DNA of 64,000 bases from positions 6,014,001 to 6,078,000 of the forward strand of contig OZ176052.1 of assembly GCA_964247055.1 (NCBI GenBank). The letters run 5' to 3'. Both the position numbers and the translations under genes were made by a program. The notes under the pieces were generated by a model. It saw only the letters and a program-made list of their open reading frames with translations, was not told the DNA's origin and did no database searches. This DNA comes from Paragordius varius. Lineage: Eukaryota; Nematomorpha. Of the stretch, positions 11,401 through 23,347 are shown piece after piece; positions within the stretch are counted from its first letter, which is position 1; each line of letters starts with the position of its first letter.

Positions 11401-14400
11401 TTTTATGTTCTGAGATAGCGATATTTTTTAATCATAAAAATTATTATTCGATTATTTTTAAACGCTTTCATTTAAATTTGGCCCCTAAACCCTAAAAAAT
11501 CATTAAATTTTTTAGGTAACTCAATTTCTTTGTCATCATCTCTTGAAGAAAATGACTTGGGTAATAAAATTACCAAATATAAGAAACCTGTTGACACTTG
11601 TTTTAAAAACATGCAAAAATCTCTGGACCTTAATGAGAGTCATGAAACGTTGGAGCTAGACGATAAAATCAATTTATTAACGCGCGAAGATTCTGGTCGT
11701 TTGTCACAAGCTACATCATTTTGGGACCCATACTTAGTATATATTATATTTCATCACACACAACATTTTTTTTATTTTTTTGGATTTAAATCAAAAATTT
11801 ATAAAAAACAAAGTTGAAGAAATTTATAATTTATAGCTTCATATACTATCAGGGATAGAATTGGGACTTTTATTTTATTGTTAAAAAGATGAATTGGTAA
11901 CAAGAAAACATATATATTGCTTAAACTACACAGTTTATATTTTGATGGAAATGTTTTATATTCTAGTTAAATTATTTATTTTCTAATTTAATTGTTTAAT
12001 CATATATTTACAAATAGTTCCCTGAGTACACCAACGAAGAAGATTGGAATGAATTAATGAACCAAAGACATAATTATTATCCTACTACTGCATCGAATCG
12101 CCATGATTTTCAATTCAGAGATGAACCTGCTGATGAGTTAGAGTTGAATGAATGCCTTGAACGTTGCTTGGAAAGTAGTCTTTCCAACAAGCTATCCAAA
12201 AAACATCAAGGTATGTTTGATAACAGTCAAGAAGATATAACCTATTTTGGTCAGGAACCGCTTTTGCCCTCAAACGATGGCAGGATACAGTTTACGAGTG
12301 CTAGGGATCGCCTCGTCAAAAATTTTATCTACGCTTTTTGCGATCGCATAAAGGTCAGTCAGTGATGGTTAATAATTTCGGAATAATATTATTAAATAAT
12401 TTTAAATTCATGCACTATATTTCGCTTTAAAATGTCTTATTAGAACAAAACACACAGTCAAAAATCTTCATCCAATGAAACAGACTCTGGTCTTATTTCC
12501 GGAGACTGGGACACAGATATTGAGGAATTGAAATCTCTGCTCATTATATCCAAAACTGATTATAAGCGGGCTTGGCAAGCGTTCGGTAAACTTTCCAGTA
12601 ATACCATACCTGTTTACACTAAACTTGATGACAGTTTTGTATCATTCGGGGATGAAGAGGAATATTTAAATCCTATGACTGGAGAAAGTGATGGTAAAGA
12701 TGAAAAAGAAGTTAATGGTCATATCTCTCGCAAAAAGGGTACATATGTTAACAAAGCCAGAAAACAAGATATGGTAAAAATTTATTTGCGTTTAAGAAAA
12801 TATTGTATGTAAATTAAATTTTTTGACCATTTTGGTAATTAGTGTAACTTATTTTTTTATAGGTGTTTATTCATGGATGATATTTTTGAAATCTTTACTC
12901 ATAGACATTTATATTTTATTCATTTATACCATTTTTTAATATGAAAATCATTACATATAATTTAATCACTTAGGAGTTATTAGCCTCCATATGCCATACA
13001 TACATATATTTCCTGGAAACGGTAAAAAACAATATACTTACCAATCAATCTGGCGACGATGAATATGGTAATGAAGAAAATAATGCGCAACTTAAAAAAC
13101 ACCAAATAACCCTTGATAATAATGAAAACTATATTAATACGGAAACGATTGCGGGACAAAAAAGTACAGTACCTCAGCCCCTGATATCAAAGTTGAGTCG
13201 GGTTGACAAAAATTTAACGTACCTTTTGTTGGATAAATGGAAACAGTTACAGTATAAATTAACGCTCTTGTTTGAATCCTTGAACATACCGTTCCCTGAA
13301 CCAGAGAGCTATGATGTAATCGCCAATTTTAACATTGGATCCGGGAGTCGTATTACTTTTAATCAAAACATTTTAACAAATTCTTTGTTGTTACAAAACA
13401 ATCAATCTAAAAGGGGAGATGATAGGGTTCAAAAGATATTAAACCGTACCAAAGCAAATTTTAATAAAGGCGACGAATTTGATGTTATGGTAATTATTTT
13501 ATTATTAATATGCTTTCTTTTAGGCGCATTATACGCAACAATTTTTAACGATGTAAATTGTAAAAAAATCCTCATCTCAAATTTGCCGTCATTTTTTTGT
13601 ATATACCATTTGCACTTCAAGTGTATCCTTGAACACTTCAAGTTGGTCCCTGAACATTTTCTTAAACAATTCAAGTTGGTCCTTGTGATCCTTAAAATGT
13701 TTAAAATTTGATCCAACCATAATTTTTAAATTTTTTTATTTTATTATTTTTTAATCTAATTTCCTTTATTTATTATATTTTTATTCATTTAAAAATAATA
13801 ATTTTTATTCAAAAACCAATTTTTTGTTTCAAAATAATTTTTTTCCAATTTAACAAAATTGTTAACTTTTATATGTTTTCACTGAAAATTTGTAAATATA
13901 ACCCAGTTTTGATTACATGTTAAAACCTTAGAAATATCCAAAATAATTTTAAGTTATTAATAAAGATATACGGTTTTAGAATGATTAAAAGTTAATATTG
14001 ATATAAAATTTATGATAAATAATAGAAAATAGGTTTAAAACGATAAAATAGATGGATATACGATTTGATTAATAAAATTTATAAACAAAACAAAAAAAGA
14101 ACCAACTCTAAGTGTTTAAGGACCAACTTGAACTGTTCAAGGACCAACTTGAACTGTTCAAGGACCAACTTGAAATGTTCAAGGACCATCTTGAAGTATT
14201 CAAGGACATTCTTGAAGTGCAAATGATATTTAAATTTTTTACAATTACTAATGCAGCAAGCAAATGTGTATTGTGGTTAAAAAATGTAATTAATTAACTT
14301 TAAAATGATTTTAGGCTATATCTTAAAAACAAAAACTCTATATATTTTGATTTTTCGAATGTTCGTTTCAATCGTGTCATTAAGCTGTACCAATTTCAAT

Positions 14401-15203
14401 CCCTAGAAGTTACAAAAATGTAAGTTTTTTTATCTGGTACATGCGATCAATGTTTGATAATAATTTAATAAAAACTTTCCAAACTGTAGTTTATTTATAA
14501 AATTAAGCGCTGGGATTTTAAATTACCCCAAAAGGTGAGAAGGTAATGAAGTGTTAAACATGTTTTTATATATATGATATTTAATTATGGGATAATAAAA
14601 AGTATTTGCAACATATGAAAGCACCAATTTATTTTATTGTTTTCTAATTTCTTTATTATTGGTGATTAGGTTTGGAGACAAAATTTGATAAAAGAGTTAC
14701 GTTCTAGATTAACCAACCACCATCTCAATTCTTCCAGCAAGGACATGATAGAAAATAGGTACAAATTTGGTTTTACATTTGTTTGATAGTATACCAAGAT
14801 ATATATATATATATATGTATATATGTTGTAAATATTAATCAGTATACCAAGTATCATGTCAAAACAACATAATCGGGCCACAATATCTTTAAAACGGTAT
14901 TTACATATAATTCAAAGAAGTTTTAAAATGCTAAATTTACTTTTTGGTTTTACATGTTATTTTATGCCGGGTGCCTATAAAACTATATTTCTATTGATAT
15001 ACATTTCCAGGGTCGACCAATTCACCAATCTTTGGACGCCACAAAATTTTAGAAGATACTTTTTGTTATCGCTTATCACCCTTGGTTTTCTTTGGTTACT
15101 TATTTTTTATCTCAATCAACCATCTTGTTGTGATCGTAAAAACAATTTTCTTAAATCTTTCCATGTAATACTCGGTTATCCGTACGGACCTCCTCCCGTA
15201 TAA
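5454..15203 (+). CDS. KASH-domain outer nuclear membrane protein (nesprin/Klarsicht class)
   Basis: KASH proteins sit in the outer nuclear membrane, bind SUN proteins in the perinuclear space and link the nucleus to the cytoskeleton. Exons: 5454-6314, 9107-9142 (tentative, 12 codons), 9477-10509, 10592-11395, 11516-11736, 12018-12353, 12444-12773, 12974-13489, 14670-14758, 14843-14896, 15011-15203; all junction phases agree, giving about 1490 visible residues. The C-terminus decides the call: one membrane segment (YFLLSLITLGFLWLLIFYL), then a ~30-residue tail ending SFHVILGYPYGPPPV. The tail has the terminal PPPX, the NNF..SFH pattern and a Cys 23 residues before the end, as in nesprins. The rest is Asn/Ser/His-rich and largely disordered; residues from 12018 on are more ordered (ELNECLERCLESS, KRAWQAFGKL). 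I saw no actin-binding calponin domains or clear spectrin repeats. The first exon opens at an AG acceptor with no in-frame ATG nearby, so upstream exons are probably missing. A 114-nt intron (14897-15010) is itself open and in frame. Confidence 0.85.
13602..14229. mobile_element. Foldback MITE family A, copy 1 (in KASH-gene intron)
   Basis: The ends are inverted: ATACCATTTGCACTTCAA at the left, and its complement with one change at the right. Each arm is made of tandem ~24-bp units around CAAGTTGGTCCTTGAA; the right arm has five near-identical units. Copies lie at 60724-61323 and 30299-30567, with a fragment at 22284-22340. No transposase. The open frame over the right arm (14112-14297), which reads FKDQLEL repeats, is a by-product of the 24-bp unit length. 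Confidence 0.75.
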
Positions 15204-16079
15204 ATTGAACCAAAATATAGAATATATCCATAAAAGTTTTAATATTTATACATACCTAATAATATGTATCTAATTGATAACAAAATGTTTTGTCCGTATA
15301 AATATATATATATATATATATATATTAATATTCAATATATGCAATATTTCATAATATCACAATATTTTATTAGATTTCAACCTAATATATTCAAAAATAC
15401 AATATTTTTTAAATAATGTTTTAAATTTGTTTCTTTGGTATATAATTAGTGTATATCTATTTTAATTAAAAAATTACTTGAATCATATGTAAGGAACAGC
15501 ATTTTATGATACTCATTTTTATGTCCATCAAATAAATCAATTACTATAAATATGTGGTTAAAATTGTAAAATAGTTGATATTTAATTTGTAATTAAATGC
15601 TTTTATTTTTAATTGTATTCCAAAAAAATCACAATTCATTATGTCAAACAATATGTGTGTTTATTAAAACAATATATAAATATCTTCTAGAATATATTTG
15701 TTATCTATACATACTAACTGTGACCTGCCTGCTTCGCTGTGACGTATAGTTGAAATTCAAATTAAAAATAAAATGAAGATAAAAAATTAGGGCAAATTAA
15801 GAGATAACAAGTTTTAAATAAATGAATAATAAAATGTTATTTACATTTTTTATTCACATATTAATTTAATCCTATCAAACAAATAAGCTCTCGGACAAAT
15901 ATTCATCATAAATTTAATATTATCCGCACACTAAGATTGGGTTCAAAGAATTCGACCACCCTTTGCGCATTTATTAATGAAATTTTATAAAAAATGGACC
16001 TACACTTTTTCATGAAAATTGCATGTGCTTTAATATATGGATGACTGTGGTCATGAAACATTTTACAAAAAATGTATAT
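15204..16079. other. Intergenic, no gene seen
   Basis: Begins with the KASH-gene 3' flank and a (TA)n run at about 15301-15326. A GC-richer patch at 15717-15745 (CCTGCCTGCTTCGCTGTG) looks like the edge of a decayed mobile element. No coding sequence supported. Confidence 0.4.
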
Positions 16080-16640
16080 CGAGAAGGACGATATTTAACA
16101 TGTTGGAAATTTTTGCCTTTTGGGACTGACTATGGATAGAGATTTGTCTCTTAAGCGGTGATCCTATATGGGTAGGACTTAACAGAGGCGTCACTCAACA
16201 GTGTCTCGACCCTAATCAACTAATAAAATAAATATGAGGCCATTATTGAATTACATGTTGCTAAATTTTTCCGGTTTATTTAAAAACTGCGTTGGGCAAA
16301 AAAATTTTCCTTTATACGGAGAATATATAAAACCAATTTTAATTCCATATATAACCTTATAACTTTAGCTAAAAAAATCTTTAATCACTTATTTCACATA
16401 GCGGCGCATTGTACAGAAGGTATAGTTTAGCCCAAAGGCTATTCAAAAAAGCATGGGACAAAAATTTTTTCATACTGAAAACTAAAACTTATTGATTTCA
16501 TATAGTATCATAAGGTTTCCGTTAATTTGCTTTAAAACTTTTATATGGTAGAACATTTTACAGAGTTTGGACTCGTTAAAAGGGAAAGATATGGTTAATC
16601 CGATGGCTGCGGTCTACTGATCGACGCGTAGCATTTGGTT
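16080..16640. repeat. Decayed Helitron-type ~300-bp satellite segment
   Basis: Blocks such as AAATTTTTGCCTTTTGGG near 16090, GCGTTGGGCAAAAA near 16287, GCGGCGCATT near 16403 and a TATTCAAAAAAGCATGGG block near 16440 appear in the same order as in the tandem array at 23540-25330. This is probably the inside of an older Helitron copy whose ends I cannot define. Confidence 0.5.
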
Positions 16641-17070
16641 ACCAACAATTATTTTCGTTATGTCATAAACTATATAATGAAATTTTTTAAACATAAAATT
16701 GAGTGTGTGAAAGAATTTCACTTCATTTTCGAACCCAAAACGACGAGAGCACATAAAAAAGGATTATAATATTTGGTTGATTTAAATTTTTTTATGTAGA
16801 ATTTCAATTTTGACTGTATATTATATAACATTATTTTAATATTTGTTTATATTGTACCAAAGTGTCTTTTAAAAAGACATTTAAAGATATACTTCATGAA
16901 AATAAATGCAACTACAAGTTATATTTGTATATTTGACGGAATCAAACGGTGTAGGTTGGAAACAATTTTACAAAAAACCTGAAGGTCCTATCATATAAAA
17001 GTGGAAATTTATTCATTTAGAAATGTGGCGAGGGTGACAAAGCCATTTTTTAATTAAGCCCCTTAGTATA

Positions 17071-18054
17071 CCGTTTCCCAGTCAAAAATAACCTTTTCCT
17101 AGTCAATCGCAACATTTAGCCAATCAATAAAAACGTTTTCCCAGTCAACGAAAACGGTTTTATATGATAAATTTTAGATATAACAATAACTAAGAATATT
17201 ATTTTTATATAAACACAATTATTGTAATTTTTTTATTAAAGCTTTTATTTTAACTATTGAGAACTATAATTTGTATTAATATTCGGATCTAACCTAAAAA
17301 TATTTCTAGTTTCGGATGAAATAAAAAAATTCAAAAAAATACACCATTTTCATCTCTGGTTCATTTAACACTTAAACATTTAAAACTTGCGTACCATAAT
17401 TTATATAATGTAATTAAATTTTGATTAAATATCTTTTTTACTAAATTTTCATTTAACATTTTTCATTTAAAACTTTTTTTGTTTGGATTTTTTCCGACAG
17501 TATTTTTATCGTGAAACTTGAATTTTAACCAATTTGAGAAAACGTCCAACTTGAGATGAAAATGGTATATTTTTTAAAATTTATAATTTCATCTAAAACT
17601 ATAGATATTTATAGGTTAGCCCCAAATATTGATGCGAACCATCGATAAAATAAAAAAAAATAAAAAATCTTAAAAATATTTTTTATAAAAAATTTTAAAA
17701 ACATAAAATACTCATCCTTTACAAATAAAATAAAGTGTCATTAATGATTGTGTATTGGCCGATAGAAAAAATTATCCAATAATTGTAAATATATAAAAAA
17801 TAATATCCTTATTAGTGTGCTCTTAATGATTAAATATTTTTTTGTTTTTAATATTTATCATCAAAAATAAAATTGTTTTTATTGACTGGGAAAACGTTTT
17901 ATTTGGGAAAATGTTTCAATTGACTGGGAAAACGTTTTCATTGACTTGAAAAACGTTTCGATTGACTAGGAAAACGTTTCAATTGATTAAACGTTTTGTT
18001 AACTGAAAAAACGTTTCGATTGTCTGGAAAAACGTTTTTTTGACTGGGAAATGA
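17071..18054. mobile_element. Foldback element E, about 984 bp, flanked by TA
   Basis: TA lies on both sides (17069-17070 and 18055-18056), consistent with a 2-bp target duplication. The terminal 15 bases are inverted copies (TTTCCCAGTCAAAAA). Both arms carry repeated GACTGGGAAAACGTTT units: about four in the left arm and eight in the right, with variations. Further inside, GGATGAAAT..ACCATTTTCATCT on the left pairs with the reverse complement near 17555-17600. The inverted homology therefore runs nearly to the centre. No coding sequence. Only one copy is in the window. Confidence 0.8.
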
Positions 18055-18162
18055 TATCACCATCCCATTGAAAATGTGGTTTTAAGCAAATATTTTGAAG
18101 TTATTTTCCGTATACTTGTAGGGCTTAAATTTAATAATTTAGCCCCTTTAGTCGCTCCGTTA

Positions 18163-18717
18163 ATACTTCGATTCAAATTGGAGTATCTAAATAGCCTATA
18201 CTATATTTAAGTTGTTATTTTCAGAAAACTTCAGAAAGAAACGGTTTCCATTTTAATTTATGCTTCTATCCCAATAAAAAATTAAATAAATAAACCGAAA
18301 TATCCAAATAAAATTTAGTTTTGAAAAAAAGTTGCATAACTTCGGCGCCAATTTTATTTTACAATATTTTTACAAAATATCGTGTTTATAAAATTTTAAA
18401 GCTAATTAAAGCTATTTTTTTATTTAAATCACATCCATTAATATAAAAAGAAAACGTGGATATTGTACTGTTTTTTATTTTAGCTAAGGCACACATGTCA
18501 GTTGATTAAAGTTTTACCTTGAGATTTACCTTAAAATAAGTAATTTTTGAATGAACTTTTTTTTATAATTTGGTTTATTAATGTTATATGAGTGCAAATT
18601 TTTGCCATGGTTTCAATTCATTCCATATTTTTTGAATTATTTAATTTTAAACAGGCCTGGGGTATTTAACTACCCCATTTAAATCCTGGGACTGAAATGA
18701 ATATGTTGTATCAGTGT
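18163..18717. mobile_element. MITE family C, copy 1
   Basis: Starts ATACTTCGATTCAAATTGG and ends with GGGACTGAAATGAAT... GTGT. Copies lie at 51036-51611 and 51784-52339. The right arm holds the GGCCTGGGGTATTTAACTA block, itself a short palindrome. About 555 bp, no coding capacity. TA precedes the left end, but the right flank is TT, so the duplication has decayed here. Confidence 0.7.
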
Positions 18718-19916
18718 TTTCCATTTTTTATATAAACTGAAACTATTCTTAATTATTTTAAGGTATATTTTATAAAGGGAAATAGATTCATTAATGGCTA
18801 CACTTCTTTGTGTTAAGTATGGGTAGGGCTCCACTCTTATTAAAATACACTTCGAAATAAAAATAATTTAAAATGCTTTTTTATGGCCCTTAATTATTTT
18901 TATATTTTGAGATATCTTGGAAATAAAGGTACAAGTAAATATTTGCCATTTAGTCAAGTGTAGTGGTTGCAATGATGTGTGTATTGGTCAGAAATGAAGT
19001 TGTATTAATCTCACAGACACAAAATTGATTGAAATACCGTTAATTAGACAAAGAAGAAAACAATTTTAAAAGAAAGGTATGAAGCAAAAATAGAAGAAAT
19101 TTTAATGCAACGAAAAAATAAATAAAGTTAATCCAAGGGCAATTTGTACTTATTTGTTATGCTTCCTTATTATTATAATATATTATAATTATAAAATTAA
19201 TTGTAAGACTTCCGTTTATTTTAAGAGGCCTAGGCTATCTAGAAGAGTAAAAAACTTCGGAGCATAAATATAAAAATGAAATTTTTTTGAAAATATTGTT
19301 TTGCTCTTTATATGTAGTTAATGATATATTTTAAATATATTTTTTGGGATGAAGTCTCTAATTTTCACCAAAAATTAAAAAAATGTACGCAAAATTTTCC
19401 CTTTCCTGGTATGTGGCGCTTACCACAAAAGTGTAAATAACCTTCTTAGAATACTCGTAATGGTCAAAACCGAATGCCTGATAATCCTGAAACATTTTAC
19501 TATCAGATATATATTTTATCAGGTTAATATTTTAGTCCCCAAATTTCAGATGCGGTGCAATACATGAGAAAAAGTTTGTAATTATGAAATAACTTTTACT
19601 ATAATTTATTTTATATATTTAACTCTGGGATATAAAACTACCCCAAAGGTAACTAGAACAAAAAGTGAAAAGGTAAGGAAGTTTTAAAAATAATTTATGC
19701 GCCTAAAGAGCTAAGGAAAACATATTTATAAATTTAGCCAAACACTTTAATAATTTTTTATTCAAATTGTTCTGGGATATAAAACTTACTATAAATTGGG
19801 ATATTAAAAATATTTTCTTTCTGAACTTTTATATCTTAAAAAATTAAAAATTTTTTTAGATTATAAATATACAGGCCTTATTAACCTTTTTCAATTAGTT
19901 TACCGCATTATTGAAC
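18718..19916. repeat. Intergenic repeats, including a solo family F arm (about 19220-19520)
   Basis: The 19220-19520 stretch carries the family F arm: TCGGAGC, ATATTGTTTTGC, CTTACCACAAAAGTGTAAAT and the TACTATCAG end. After it comes a block (AAAACTACCCCAAAGG near 19640) shared with 14521 and 53605. No gene before the SmE start at 19917. Confidence 0.5.
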
Positions 19917-20291
19917 ATGGCTTTACGAACTCAGCAAAAGGTGCAAAAAGTTTTAGTTCAGCCAATAGTAATCTATTTTTAATATTTTAGAATTTAATTT
20001 TTAGATATTTGCAACAAGTATTATTAATTATAATTATAGCGTTCGAGAATTCAAGTTTGGATATACGAAAATGTAAATTTACGATTGGAAGGCGAAATTA
20101 TTGTTAGTTTATGGCTAATTTTTAGGGATTTGATGAATATATGAATTTAGTTCTTGACAATGCTGAAGAAATTAACGTTAAAACAAATGTTAGAAAAAAC
20201 ATTGGTAAATTTTTTTTAATATTTAGGTCGCATTCTATTGAAAGGAGATAATATTACATTGATACAGAATACTCAATTGCAGCCAAATTAA
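19917..20291 (+). CDS. SNRPE: Small nuclear ribonucleoprotein E (SmE), five exons with 22-23-nt introns
   Basis: SmE is one of seven Sm proteins forming the ring on spliceosomal U snRNAs. Exons 19917-19967, 19991-20017, 20040-20102, 20126-20204 and 20227-20291 give 94 residues (human 92). It starts [17 protein letters not shown] and continues [28 protein letters not shown]. Then come [15 protein letters not shown] (Sm1) and [13 protein letters not shown] (Sm2), ending TAA 20289-20291. Similarity to animal SmE runs without gaps through every junction. The four introns are 23, 22, 23 and 22 nt, each GT...AG and A/T-rich. Without splicing each frame breaks after at most 26 codons, so the gene is invisible to an open-frame search. 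The N-terminal QKVQKV matches the start choice. Confidence 0.95.
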
Positions 20292-20782
20292 TTTAATATG
20301 CAAGATATACATAAATTTATTTGTAAATATTTAATTATAGGCATTATTTGACTTTTAGGCCTTGCAGTTTACGAAAATATTAATTAAATTTAAATTATTA
20401 TAAATAAGCAATCAAAACATTAAAATAGCATCTAATGAAAAGCACTCAAATCTTTTATTGCATTGCTTAAAGTCTATTAACCTTAGGGGTAGGTTAAATC
20501 TGTTCCTATACATCTGATTCTGATAACTTCTATTAATTTTGATGATCAAAGAACAAAAATTTAGTTTTTTTGGAACTTTGGCAATGTTACCTCTAGAACG
20601 AATAACACAGCCAACCAGGTCTAAAAATTGAAACATGAATTAGGCCAAGAAATATTTATCGAGAATCATGTCTTAAAAATTAATATATTTTATACAAGAA
20701 CTTTTGTTTCGATAAAATTTTCATTTTCAAAAATATTATTTTAACAAAAAATTGTAATAAATAAACCTGAAAAATTATATGT
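20292..20782. other. No gene seen
   Basis: Holds SmE 3' flank and an open minus-strand frame (20412-20636) of 74 codons that I could not tie to any family or to splice partners. Confidence 0.4.
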
Positions 20783-20790
20783 GTTTCATT

Positions 20791-21838
20791 TAGGGTTGTG
20801 ATTTTGACCCCCTTTTTTTGAAAAAGGGGGTCCGACCTAGGTCATACCATATGTTATTGCCAATAATAAATAACTACATACATAAATACTTGATTAAATC
20901 ACATAGAAAAGGTTTTTACATAAAGTATATATTTTAAAATTATACTTCCAATCCTGATAATTTAAATTTCTACAATTGACGATCTTTGGAATCATACATA
21001 AAGACTTATAAAAAGTTTCAAATCACAGAAAGCTAAGACTAACAAGAAAATATGGATTTATTGAAACCTATTTATGCTCTAATTATTTAGATTGTGTAAA
21101 AACGAGTCTTGTCCATGAACTTAAAGTTAACAAAAAAAAATTTATACTTGGAAATTTCTTATACGATTTATTAGAATATATAATCGTTCTCACTACATTT
21201 AAAATTACAGTAATCTTATTAAGTTTAATATATACTTTGATCAAATTATTTAAAATATGATATTGGCATTTATATTTAGGATATTCTTTATTAGTCAAAT
21301 TAGCAGCCTTCATGTTCGCTGCGGTCACAATGACATTAATTTTTTAACGAATATCTTTTATTGGTTTCATTATGTTATAGATACATTCGGCAGTCTTACT
21401 ATGATAAGATGTGTCAATAGTCAATAAAAAATGATTTTGGGATCCTTGGCCAATAAATAATATTAATTTGCTTCCTACGAATATTGGTAAAGGGATCGAC
21501 GATTAATGAAATATTATTTTTACATATTCCAATAACTTCTATTTTTATATCTTCATAACACAAATCTAGTAATTAATTGATATGTTTTTTATTTGGAATA
21601 GCATAATTAGGTTTAAACTATGAATGAAACTTCGTAAATGTTTATTTTCAACTATGTTAAGAGTTGAGGATGTAAAAATAAATTTTGCTAAATGTTTCTG
21701 GCTAATTTCTCTTAAAAACAGAAATTTTTAATACTAAACTTAAGAAATTGAATAATTAGCTTGCTTTCGACCATCACCCTCTGCCATATAATTTATTTCA
21801 TGAACTTCTTTTAGATGTTTCCTCATTCGGTTTTTATT

Positions 21839-21873
<35 letters not shown>

Positions 21874-22148
21874 TAATTGCATTTCTTGCATGTAACTTGA
21901 TTTTTTTCCTCGAAAAATTTCCACAAGGCTGATTTCATTATGATTTAGGAAGTAAAGAAAAGATGTGTATCATATGATGAACAAAATAATACATATATAG
22001 ATAATATAAGTTTTTTTTGCTAAAAATTGTAAAATTAAAAAAATAAAAAATTAAAAAAAATTGACCTAGGTCATTTTTTTTCGTAGTCATGACCATGGTC
22101 ATGACCTAGGTCATGACCCTAGGTCATTGACTAATGGGCACAACCCTA
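20791..22148 (-). mobile_element. hAT transposon with perfect 8-bp target duplication, transposase decayed
   Basis: The 10-bp terminal inverted repeats (TAGGGTTGTG / CACAACCCTA) are perfect and flanked by GTTTCATT on both sides (20783-20790 and 22149-22156), an 8-bp duplication as hAT elements make. The minus strand keeps hAT landmarks. Near 21790-21910 is a BED-like finger: TCKKCN, then RMRKHLKEVH, giving CxxC and HxxxxH. Near 21300 is VTAANMKAAN, matching the DNAANM block, followed by a HILN position matching the HTLN block. Frames and stops interrupt it, so it makes no protein. Subterminal ATGACCTAGGTCA palindromes at both ends may be transposase sites. A (TA)n run at 21842-21870 interrupts the finger region. 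Confidence 0.8.
21842..21870. repeat. (TA)n microsatellite
   Basis: About 29 bases of alternating TA inside the decayed hAT transposase region. Confidence 0.9.
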
Positions 22149-22283
22149 GTTTCATTTAGTATATTTTAAGATTTTAATGAAGATATACGATTTTTGAATG
22201 ATAAATATAAATATTGGTAATAAAAAAATCAATCATACTTAATTTGATTTGTAAAATTTAGAAACGCAATATAAATGTCCTAA

Positions 22284-22340
22284 AACCACTAGTAAATGTT
22301 AAAAGACAACTTGAAATATTCAAGGTCATTTTAACTTAAA
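22284..22340. repeat. Fragment of foldback MITE family A
   Basis: Contains ACAACTTGAAATATTCAAGG, the family A arm unit, without the matching other arm or terminal bases. Confidence 0.5.
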
Positions 22341-23347
22341 CTGCTAAAAAGATTAATAAAGCGCTTAACACAAAAACCTGGATAGTCTCAACCAAATTTT
22401 AATACATATATTAAGATTTTTATTTAATATGGTGTCACAACATTTTTTTTAAATCTCTTATTGAGAAAAACATGGGAAAAAAACTTTTTTAAGTTTAAAG
22501 ATGCGAATATGCAACCACGGCGGTTCTCGTTATTGAAACCGGAACTCGTTTGAGAAAATGATACCATGAATAGGCCCCAGCTTAGGAATCGATGACTCGC
22601 AAGCACCAAACTAAAAGTATCTGTTAAATTGATATAAATTATTAGGATATTTTCGTGGCTATATATACAACATTTTTGTATTCACTAAAAATTAAAACGA
22701 TCAAAATATTATAAATGTAATTATAAAGCAATTACCTCATTGTATTGGTCATAAGTATATAAATTCACACATTCTTTATTTTTTGCAGCATTTGGTTTAT
22801 TTATAATTAATTTATTAAGTCACCATATAACAGTGGCCACAAAAAATCTGATGAAAAATATATATTATCATACGGAAATGTATCTGTATCGATTCTGACC
22901 CTTACGTGATATAAGAAAGTTATTTAACTTTTGTAGAAACTGCTCCATATCAATAAATGGCAAAAATGGACATTTTTAAAAAAAATTTGGTGAAAGCTTA
23001 ATGTTTCATTTCAAAAAATATCACTAAATTATATCATATGAGTACATTTAAAAAGAATACATTATATTTAAACAATCCTAATTTTTAAAAGTTCCAAATA
23101 TTTTGCTTTTTTAATGAACTAATTCGCTCAAAATCAACGCAAATTCTTTTTCTTTTATGCCAAAATTTTGATAACAACCAAAAATTAAAAAAATATTTTT
23201 TCAAAATTAGCAAAATTTTGTTGAATATTACTTTATGCTGTTTAAAGGCATAGTGTAAACGGTATAACGGGCCAAACTGAAAAAAAAACATTTGTCTATA
23301 TAATTATATAATAAATGATTTTATCGCTTCAGACTTTTATGAAAATA

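Noticed and set aside
13429-13716. Minus-strand open frame of 95 codons
   Set aside because: Covers the end of a KASH exon and the left arm of a family A MITE on the opposite strand.
14112-14297. Open frame with FKDQLEL repeats, looking like a coiled-coil protein
   Set aside because: It is the right arm of a family A foldback MITE. The 24-bp repeat length keeps the frame open by arithmetic, and the same units recur reversed in the left arm and in copy 2.
17880-18050. Regular short repeats resembling a CRISPR array
   Set aside because: The spacers are too short and mutually similar, the repeats are matched by inverted copies at 17080-17150, and the context is an animal foldback element.
20412-20636. 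Minus-strand open frame of 74 codons beside SmE
   Set aside because: Reasonable composition but no recognisable family and no supported splice junctions; left as unproven.
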